The translations under genes were made by a program, and so were the position numbers. From JBBQKP01 sp038326995 (lineage in GTDB: Bacteria > Planctomycetota > Phycisphaerae > Tepidisphaerales > Tepidisphaeraceae), in contig JBBQKP010000223.1 in assembly GCA_038326995.1 (NCBI GenBank), forward strand, positions 1 through 5,427: DNA of 5,427 nt, written 5' to 3'. Below are positions 1 through 4,595 of this stretch, one piece after another (the first letter of the stretch is position 1; the number at the start of each line of letters is the position of its first letter). The notes under the pieces are model-generated. The model ran no database searches and was not told the origin of the DNA. It saw only the letters and a list, made by a program, of their open reading frames with translations.

Positions 1-11
1 CGGCTTATTAT

Positions 12-21
12 AAGGCGGTGA
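12..21 (+). promoter_or_regulatory. Shine-Dalgarno sequence of the small left-edge ORF
   Basis: AAGGCGGTGA differs from the ideal AAGGAGGTGA at one base and ends 7 nt before a TTG codon at 29-31. It is the strongest ribosome binding site seen in the window and is the main reason for choosing TTG as the start. An AT-rich stretch just before it (TTATTATAA, 5-13) resembles a -10 box but lies too close to act together with this site as an ordinary leader. Confidence 0.5.
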
Positions 22-28
22 AATATTA

Positions 29-253
29 TTGATTTTCCCGGCACATTTTCGATTGTTTGCTCAAGTCGTGTCGCGGGTGGTCGATGAATTGGGTGTCGTT
101 TTGACGGAGCGGCCGAAGATGATTGGCGTGTGGGTGACGGCCAACTGGTACAACGAGCGCGGCGAGACCGGCGCTGCGTGCAGCCCGATCAGCATCAACC
201 TGCCGGCGAGCGTGGCGCTGCCGAGCGGTGAGAAGATGAAGATCGCGGCGTAG
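29..253 (+). CDS. Small hypothetical protein, 74 aa
   Basis: I do not recognise this protein. The frame is closed upstream by TAA at 11-13, so it is a complete small ORF and not the tail of a longer gene in the same frame. The start is taken as TTG at 29-31 because of the near-ideal Shine-Dalgarno sequence 7 nt upstream; an ATG at 119 would give only 44 residues. A perfect intrinsic terminator begins 30 nt after the stop, which supports a real rightward transcription unit. The last 45 codons or so are almost entirely G or C at the third position, like the neighbouring genes, whereas the first 30 codons are mixed. That contrast could mean the true coding part starts late, or that this is the degraded remnant of a longer gene. 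The C-terminal half (VWVTANWYNERGETG, then SINLPASVALPSGEKMKIAA) is not a membrane segment or signal peptide and looks like beta-rich globular sequence. No function is assigned. Confidence 0.45.
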   Translation: MIFPAHFRLFAQVVSRVVDELGVVLTERPKMIGVWVTANWYNERGETGAACSPISINLPASVALPSGEKMKIAA

Positions 254-282
254 ACGAAGCTGAGAGTTGCCACTGTTTAATC

Positions 283-326
283 ACCGCCCGCGAGTGGGAA
301 TTAGCTCGCGGGCGGTTTTTGTTTTG
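283..326 (+). terminator. Intrinsic (Rho-independent) terminator
   Basis: A perfect 12-bp GC-rich inverted repeat, ACCGCCCGCGAG (283-294) and CTCGCGGGCGGT (305-316), encloses a 10-nt loop. It is followed by a T-rich tract (TTTTTGTTTTG, 316-326). It lies 30 nt after the stop of the small ORF and about 140 nt before the cytochrome-like gene, so it should end transcription of the left-edge unit and insulate the genes that follow. The tract is on the + strand side only, so it is directional. Confidence 0.9.
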
Positions 327-390
327 TGTGGGTCGGTGTTTTGTTGCGATGCGTATTGATATGGATATCGCCTGCTCGGAGAAACCCTGT

Positions 391-438
391 TTGCCGTGGG
401 CAGGGCTTACCCGATAAAGTGTGGACGTCGGGTACAAT
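391..438 (+). promoter_or_regulatory. Candidate promoter of the cytochrome-like gene
   Basis: Bases 327-463 are a non-coding gap between a terminator and the next gene, so a promoter is expected here. The best -10 candidate is TACAAT (433-438), one mismatch from TATAAT, but no good -35 box sits 16-18 bp before it. An alternative pair is TTGCCG (391-396) and GATAAA (413-418) with a 16-bp spacer, four of six matches in each box. Sigma factors of planctomycetes are poorly defined, so the placement is tentative. Confidence 0.3.
408..434. repeat. Hyphenated 7-bp inverted repeat, possible operator
   Basis: TACCCGA (408-414) and TCGGGTA (428-434) are perfect inverted copies separated by 13 nt. The right arm touches the candidate -10 box TACAAT, and the palindrome GACGTC (424-429) lies partly inside. 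The arrangement could be an operator for a dimeric regulator or a weak RNA hairpin in the leader; chance is also possible for arms this short. Confidence 0.3.
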
Positions 439-463
439 GAGCCGCTGACACGGAGCCTTATTT

Positions 464-1810
464 ATGAACAACAAAATGACTCGGAAATGTGCTTTGAAAT
501 CCGTCCGCAAATCTGTCGGCAAAGTGCTGCTGGCGGCGTGCGTGTTCGGCGGCGTGGGAGTCGCGTTCAGCATTCCAATTGCGAACGTTTTTGCCGGTGC
601 GATGTGGGCACGTGAGGGATTGGTCGCGATGTCGGACGGCAGGACGTTCGAGGGGCAGATCACCGAGAAGGGCGACGAGATCATCGTCCGCGTTAAGGGG
701 ATCGAAACGACGCTGTCGCGTGCGGATGTTCGTGCGATTGAGTACGGCACGTTTGCCGAGCGATTTGAGAAAGCGCTGTCGACGCTGAAGAACGATGATA
801 CGGCGGGGCGTGTGAAATTGGCGCGCGATGCGCTGAGCCGAAATGAACTTGATCTGGCGAATAAGGCGGTAGGCGAGGCACTGGACATCGACCCGCTTGA
901 TCGTCCCGCGCGCGAAGTGTTTGACCTGATTACGCAGCGTGCAAAGGCGAGGGAAAATGCCAGGGAGAATCCGGGTGCGTCACCAACGCCAACGCCAACA
1001 CCAACACCAACACCGACACCCGAAGCCGATGCGTCGCCGACACCCGCACCGCCGACGCGAGAGCGTGGCGATCAGCTCATCACGCCCGAACAGATCAACG
1101 ATATTCGTCAGAAGGAACTTCGCCCGGATGACTCCCGCGTTCGCGTGCGATTCGCGAACAACGTTCGTAAGCGATATGTCGATAGCTTGCGAACCACATC
1201 GTATGCCGATTTCATTCGCCAGAGCGATGCGCAGCAGGCTTTGGCGATCATTTCAAGTGGCAAGAAGGACATGGTAACCGACGTGCTGATTTCGACTGAT
1301 CCGCCGGCGCTGTTGGAGTATGGAAGAAAAGTGCAGGGCGGAATTCTGCAGGGATGCGCGACCAGCCAATGCCACGGCGGCTCGAATAATGGGGGGTTTG
1401 TGCTCATCAGTCCGTCGCGTTCGGTGGAGGAAAATTACATCAACTTTTACACGCTGGTGCTGGCAGAGCAAAGCGTGGGCGATGAAGCCGGAGCCGACGC
1501 GGGTGGACTGTTCAATGGCCCTTCGAAACGCAAACTCATCGATCGCGAGAGCCCGGACGAATCTCTGTTGCTTGCATACGGGCTTCCACTCGCAAAGAGC
1601 CGTTATCCGCACCCCGAGCTGAAGGGTTTTGTAGCAATCTTCCGCGACACCAATGACCCGCAGTATCGGATGGTGAGGGACTGGATTGGTTCGCTCAAGA
1701 CACCGTCGCCGAATTACGCGACCTCCGCATCGGCAGCTGCACCTGCGTCAACGCCAGCACCTGCACCTGCACCTGCACCTGCGCCTGCACCCCAGACGCC
1801 GCCGAAATAA
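464..1810 (+). CDS. Secreted single-haem cytochrome c-like protein with SH3-like N-terminal domain
   Basis: This 448-residue protein is predicted to be exported and to bind one c-type haem. The start is ATG 464, with GGAG 8 nt upstream; a second ATG at 476 is possible. A basic N-terminus (1-20) and hydrophobic stretch (21-44) form a signal peptide, with likely cleavage near VFA-GA (44/45). Residues about 52-95 (SDGRTFEGQITE, then LSRADVRAIEYG) resemble a small SH3/Sm-like beta barrel. Residues 113-155 look like one TPR-type helix pair. A Thr-Pro linker (174-186) leads to a helical region (205-290), then CATSQCHGG with Cys298, Cys303 and His304, a CX4CH haem motif instead of the usual CX2CH. 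The following sequence (ESPDESLLLAYGLPL, RYPHPELKG, QYRMVRDWIGSL) is like the C-terminal part of planctomycete cytochrome modules; His383 or Met403 could be the sixth haem ligand. The tail (425-448) is Pro-Ala rich. It heads a rightward gene cluster. The redox partner is unknown, and haem binding is inferred from the motif alone. Confidence 0.75.
   Translation: MNNKMTRKCALKSVRKSVGKVLLAACVFGGVGVAFSIPIANVFAGAMWAREGLVAMSDGRTFEGQITEKGDEIIVRVKGIETTLSRADVRAIEYGTFAERFEKALSTLKNDDTAGRVKLARDALSRNELDLANKAVGEALDIDPLDRPAREVFDLITQRAKARENARENPGASPTPTPTPTPTPTPEADASPTPAPPTRERGDQLITPEQINDIRQKELRPDDSRVRVRFANNVRKRYVDSLRTTSYADFIRQSDAQQALAIISSGKKDMVTDVLISTDPPALLEYGRKVQGGILQGCATSQCHGGSNNGGFVLISPSRSVEENYINFYTLVLAEQSVGDEAGADAGGLFNGPSKRKLIDRESPDESLLLAYGLPLAKSRYPHPELKGFVAIFRDTNDPQYRMVRDWIGSLKTPSPNYATSASAAAPASTPAPAPAPAPAPAPQTPPK
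983..1021 (+). repeat. Hexanucleotide repeat encoding a Thr-Pro linker
   Basis: About six tandem copies of CCAACR (last units CCGACA, CCC) encode alternating Pro-Thr inside the cytochrome-like gene. The 6-nt unit keeps the reading frame when copies are gained or lost, so it would change linker length and not switch the gene off. It probably forms an extended spacer between the N-terminal SH3/TPR-like part and the haem part. Confidence 0.85.
1757..1792 (+). repeat. Hexanucleotide repeat encoding a Pro-Ala tail
   Basis: Six tandem copies of GCACCT, the fifth being GCGCCT and the last GCACCC, encode alternating Ala-Pro near the C-terminus of the cytochrome-like protein. The first four copies are identical at DNA level, which suggests recent slippage. 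The encoded tail is likely extended and could anchor or space the protein in the envelope. Confidence 0.85.
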
Positions 1811-1841
1811 GTCGGACGTCGTGAGTGAGTTTCAATCCACA

Positions 1842-2399
1842 ATGTTCATCTCACCGCTCTTCTTCATGCTGCTGCTGCTGGGGACGGCGGGGATGATTTA
1901 CCTCCGTGCGAATCAAGCGGAGATGAAGGTGCTCGCGCGGATCGAGCAGGTCCGTGCGGAGCATCGTCTGGCGTACTCGGCCGTGGATCGGCTTGGTCTG
2001 GGGCAGATTCTTCCGGCAGATTGGGAGAATTATTGCGAGGGTGATTCACTGTCCAAAAGTCGCGGCCAGTTCCGGAAAGTCGTCGTGAGCGATGTGCTTT
2101 ACGCGAGGCGCGGCGATCTGCGTTTCTTCGTCGCAAGGGTGTCGGCGGCCCATTCGCCTTGCTCGTCGCGCATCATCAGTGGGTTCGAAGCGTGTCAGTC
2201 TTCTCAACCTTCAATCGAGCGAACGATCAGCAACTTTGCCGTGTCGAATGTTGATGAAGATGAAGGCGATGCCTACGCGCGTCTGGCGGCGAGGGTGGAA
2301 CGCGTGTGCCCTCTTTCGGCGCCTCTTTCAACACACGATTCGGCAACTGATTCGGCATGCGATCCGTCACACGGTTCTGCTGCGGAATCAGCGACGTGA
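1842..2399 (+). CDS. Hypothetical membrane-anchored protein, 185 aa
   Basis: I do not recognise a family. ATG 1842 is chosen as start; an in-frame GTG at 1821 would add seven residues, and neither has a strong Shine-Dalgarno sequence. Residues 1-21 form one hydrophobic helix (FISPLFFMLLLLGTAGMIYL) directly followed by a charged, probably helical stretch (22-50, including MKVLARIEQVRAEHRL). The middle (60-135) looks globular, with Trp61, Cys65 and the segment VVVSDVLYARRGDLRFFVAR at 80-99. The C-terminal 30 residues are Ser/Thr/Ala rich and probably disordered. Five cysteines lie outside the helix (65, 107, 118, 156, 173). Third codon positions favour G/C throughout, supporting a real gene. 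Positive charges directly after the helix make a cytoplasmic C-terminus possible, but topology is uncertain. It starts 31 nt after the cytochrome-like gene, and its TGA overlaps the GTG start of the transporter gene, so it is probably co-transcribed with both. Confidence 0.65.
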   Translation: MFISPLFFMLLLLGTAGMIYLRANQAEMKVLARIEQVRAEHRLAYSAVDRLGLGQILPADWENYCEGDSLSKSRGQFRKVVVSDVLYARRGDLRFFVARVSAAHSPCSSRIISGFEACQSSQPSIERTISNFAVSNVDEDEGDAYARLAARVERVCPLSAPLSTHDSATDSACDPSHGSAAESAT

Positions 2400-3301
2400 A
2401 CGGGCTCTTCGCACAGCAGTGGATGTGGTATGTGCTGATGCTGCTGGCGGCGGGCGTGCTGGCATCATCGCACGCGAGCGCGAAGGCGTCGCTGGATTTC
2501 ATCGGGCTTAAGAAGGTGCTTTTCTTTCGCGCACTGGCGGCGGCGATGGTGTCGTTACCTTTGCTATGGGTCGCGAAATTTTATCGCCCGCTTGATGCGA
2601 AAGACGTTGGGTCGATCGGGCTGGCCGTGCTGCTCTCACCAATTCTCTTGAACGTGTTTTATTTCATAGGGCTTCGCACGGGACAGTTGGGCGTGCAGAA
2701 CGCGCTCAGGCAGAACTCGCCGCTCGCGGTGATCGCGCTGCAGGCGATCATCTGGTCGACGCCGCTCGTGCCGATCGCGTATGTGGGCGTCTGGATGATT
2801 CTCGTCGGCACGGTCTGGCTCGCGCTGGAGTCAAAGAGAACGGGCAGCAGCGCGGCCGCGTTCGCGTCGGGGATTGTCGCGGCAGTGATTCACGGGTCGT
2901 CGATCGTCGCGCAGTCGTGCGCGCTTGCTTGTGTAAATCCGCCGGGCTTGATTGTTATTCAGAACCTCGCGTTTCTCATTTTCACAGTGATGCTGTGCGG
3001 CGGCGAATTGCGTGGCGTGTGGCGAGACGTCGGAGTCGATGAGCGGCTTAGGAAGGGTGCGTTTTATGCCGCGATCAGCGGTCTTGGCATCAATCTCGTG
3101 TACGACGGAATGAAGCTGCTGGCGATGCCCGTCATCGGCCCGGCGGCGGTCGCTTGCCTTACGCTCGCAAGCCTGCCGATCTCCGTGTGGCTCGGTAGGT
3201 GGCTCTTTGGCGAGCGGCCCGGGCTGAAGGTTTACCTCCTGATCACGATGATTCTTATCGGCGCGTTGCTGCTTTCGCTGGTGATCGAACACCACAGATA
3301 A
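2396..3301 (+). CDS. EamA/DMT-superfamily transporter, ten transmembrane helices
   Basis: The product (301 aa) is an inner-membrane protein of the drug/metabolite transporter superfamily, whose members move small metabolites in or out; the substrate cannot be told from sequence. Ten hydrophobic helices are visible at about 10-30, 41-61, 72-94, 103-121, 124-143, 153-172, 183-202, 220-238, 243-265 and 277-296, arranged as two five-helix repeats. The second repeat ends with the family signature: a basic and glycine-rich GERPGLK (271-277) followed by a helix with MILIGALLLSL. The first repeat lacks the matching GE pair, having STPLVPIAYVGVWMILVG instead. The length is normal for the family. GTG 2396 is preferred because it overlaps the upstream TGA as GTGA, a usual sign of translational coupling. 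ATG 2357 would overlap the preceding gene by 43 nt, and ATG 2423 has no ribosome binding site. Family assignment is firm, function is not. Confidence 0.85.
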   Translation: MNGLFAQQWMWYVLMLLAAGVLASSHASAKASLDFIGLKKVLFFRALAAAMVSLPLLWVAKFYRPLDAKDVGSIGLAVLLSPILLNVFYFIGLRTGQLGVQNALRQNSPLAVIALQAIIWSTPLVPIAYVGVWMILVGTVWLALESKRTGSSAAAFASGIVAAVIHGSSIVAQSCALACVNPPGLIVIQNLAFLIFTVMLCGGELRGVWRDVGVDERLRKGAFYAAISGLGINLVYDGMKLLAMPVIGPAAVACLTLASLPISVWLGRWLFGERPGLKVYLLITMILIGALLLSLVIEHHR

Positions 3302-3360
3302 CGTCGCTTGATGCTGTGTTGATCTCTAGGCGTCGGAACGAAATTGAATAAGATGCGGTG
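3302..3360 (+). promoter_or_regulatory. Intergenic region before the ArsR-type gene, possible promoter
   Basis: This 59-nt gap has no terminator hairpin, so read-through from the transporter gene is possible. TTGAT occurs twice with an 11-bp period (3308-3312 and 3319-3323), about one helical turn, and CGTCG also occurs twice (3302-3306, 3331-3335). TTGATC (3319-3324) could serve as a -35 box, but no matching -10 box is found at 16-18 bp; TAAGAT (3349-3354) would place transcription start almost at the ATG. The evidence for an own promoter is weak. Confidence 0.2.
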
Positions 3361-3672
3361 ATGGAGCAGGCGCATTTCCAGCTTATTTCAAAGGCCCTTG
3401 CCGACCCGACGCGTGCCGAAATGGTTCGCGTCATCGCGTCATATAAGGGCGGTGAAACGCCGTGTCAGGTGCTGGTAGAAAAATTTGGTCTGACGCCAGC
3501 GACCATCTCGCACCACTCGGGCGAACTCGTCAGCAGCGGCCTGCTGACGATGCGTCGCGACGGCAGGTGCGCATTCTTCAAACTGAACGCGCCTGTCGCA
3601 CGTGCGTATCACATGCAGATCGGCAAACTTCTGGCAAGGCGCGAGACGAAACGCGCGAAGATCGGCGCGTAA
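3361..3672 (+). CDS. ArsR-family winged-helix transcriptional regulator
   Basis: The 103-residue product has the ArsR/SmtB plan and should act as a DNA-binding dimer in the cytoplasm. The family opening ALADPTRAEMVRVI is at 12-25. A helix-turn-helix follows (CQVLVEKFGLTPATISHHSG, 35-54), with ATISHH in place of the usual sTvSrHL recognition helix, then SSGLLTMRRDGRCAFFKLN (58-76), which is the last helix turn and the beta wing. The metal-binding ELCVCDL-type motif of classical ArsR/SmtB is absent. Only two cysteines are present, Cys35 and Cys70, and they are separate, so it is probably not a typical arsenic or cadmium sensor. A thiol switch or an unknown ligand is possible. The C-terminus (92-101) is basic. 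ATG 3361 is used; a GTG directly before it (3358) would add one residue. Targets are unknown. Autoregulation or control of the adjacent transporter is a guess from position. Confidence 0.85.
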   Translation: MEQAHFQLISKALADPTRAEMVRVIASYKGGETPCQVLVEKFGLTPATISHHSGELVSSGLLTMRRDGRCAFFKLNAPVARAYHMQIGKLLARRETKRAKIGA

Positions 3673-3684
3673 CTGATCATGCCT

Positions 3685-4581
3685 CTATCTGCCGAACTTG
3701 CGGAGTTGATTGAGCGTGGCCCGGAAATCTTTGGGCAGTGGCGATTCGACCGAAATCATTTGCTCTGAAGGGTGAAGCAGCGACAGCTTGGCGGCGTGAA
3801 GCGTGAGCCTAGAAATCAGAGGGCGCTCGTCTTCCTCGCGCTTGGAGCGATAGCCGCGTTTGAATACCGAAAGCATCAATCCGCTGGGCACGGTTGATGC
3901 CTCGAAGCGAAGTTCGTCGCCCGCTTTGTCGGATGCTTTAGAAGCCGATTTTCCGCCGGCCTTGCCGTCAGCGTTGGTCGAAGGCGTCTCGGCTTGGCGT
4001 GCGGCGTGGCCGTAGATCGGATCGACCGCAAGCGGGTGCCCTATGTGCGCGAGATGCACTCGAATCTGATGCGTTTTGCCAGTTCTGGGAAAAACGCGAA
4101 GCAGCGTGAAAAGTTTGAAACGTTCTTCGACTTTCCACTCCGTCAGCGCTCGCTTGCCGCGAATTTTTCCTTTGCGCTGCAGCTTGCCTTGCCTGGGCAC
4201 GCACATCCGCATCGGATTTCGCGGGTCACGATCAAGCGGCGCATCGATTGCGCCCGACTCGTCGAGCGTCGCGCCGGCCACCAGCGCGAGATACTCCTTC
4301 TGCACGGTGTTGTTCTGAAATTGATGCGAGATCATTCGCTGCGCGTCGATGTCGAGCGCGAGAAGCACGACGCCGCTGGTATCCAGATCGATGCGGTGGA
4401 GCGCGCGGAGTCGGGGATCGGTTTCGCCCTTCCAGGGAAGATCGAGTTGTAGAGCGAGGCGTTTGATAAGGCTTGGCGGCTGACCGCGCGCGGGAACGCT
4501 GGGAATGCCCGCTGGCTTGTCGGCGGCGAGGATTCGCTCGTCGCGATAGAGAAGTTCGATGGGCGTGGTGCGAGTGGGCAT
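3685..4581 (-). CDS. RluA-family RNA pseudouridine synthase
   Basis: This enzyme should isomerise uridine to pseudouridine in rRNA or tRNA. Of 298 residues, the early conserved block YRDERILAADKPAGIPS is at 12-28. The catalytic motif HRIDLDTSG is at 62-70 with Asp65 as the expected nucleophile. The third motif, RTGKTHQIRVHLAHIGHPL, starts at Arg166, followed by VDPIYG (186-191) and RLTLHAAKLSLLHP (258-271). There is no N-terminal S4 RNA-binding domain, as in short RluA/RluC-like members. Between VDPIYG and the last motif is an unusually long segment of about 65 residues, including a Lys/Ser/Ala/Gly-rich low-complexity part (about 196-222) that is probably a surface loop. ATG 4581 is preferred since it places the first conserved block 11 residues in. 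An upstream in-frame start at 4698 would overlap the glycosyltransferase gene by about 100 nt. It begins 14 nt after that gene's stop, without a clear Shine-Dalgarno sequence, so the two are probably co-transcribed. The modified site cannot be inferred. Confidence 0.92.
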   Translation of the reverse strand: MPTRTTPIELLYRDERILAADKPAGIPSVPARGQPPSLIKRLALQLDLPWKGETDPRLRALHRIDLDTSGVVLLALDIDAQRMISHQFQNNTVQKEYLALVAGATLDESGAIDAPLDRDPRNPMRMCVPRQGKLQRKGKIRGKRALTEWKVEERFKLFTLLRVFPRTGKTHQIRVHLAHIGHPLAVDPIYGHAARQAETPSTNADGKAGGKSASKASDKAGDELRFEASTVPSGLMLSVFKRGYRSKREEDERPLISRLTLHAAKLSLLHPSEQMISVESPLPKDFRATLNQLRKFGR

Positions 4582-4595
4582 GAGATTGATGAGGC

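Noticed and set aside
327..463. tRNA, riboswitch or small RNA gene in the largest non-coding gap
   Set aside because: There is no cloverleaf, no known riboswitch core and no second terminator; only a candidate promoter and short inverted repeats can be supported.
524..541. Lipobox-like LAAC (residues 23-26) in the cytochrome-like protein
   Set aside because: Only about five hydrophobic residues precede the cysteine and the main hydrophobic stretch follows it, which fits an ordinary signal peptide better than a lipoprotein signal.
301..888. 195-codon minus-strand open frame opposite the cytochrome-like gene
   Set aside because: It covers the terminator, the promoter gap and the start of a well-supported gene, its translation is Ser/Arg/Pro-rich without recognisable domains, and it is a typical shadow in GC-rich DNA.
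2092..2511. 139-codon plus-strand frame spanning the end of the unknown membrane protein and the start of the transporter
   Set aside because: It overlaps two better-supported genes, is Arg-rich, and lacks the third-position G/C bias.
2831..3295. 154-codon minus-strand open frame opposite the transporter gene
   Set aside because: The translation is rich in Arg, His and Gln with no motif, while the opposite strand encodes a clear ten-helix transporter.
3652..3669. CGCGC ... GCGCG foldback at the end of the regulator gene as a terminator
   Set aside because: The stem is only 5 bp, lies inside the coding sequence and is not followed by a T-tract.
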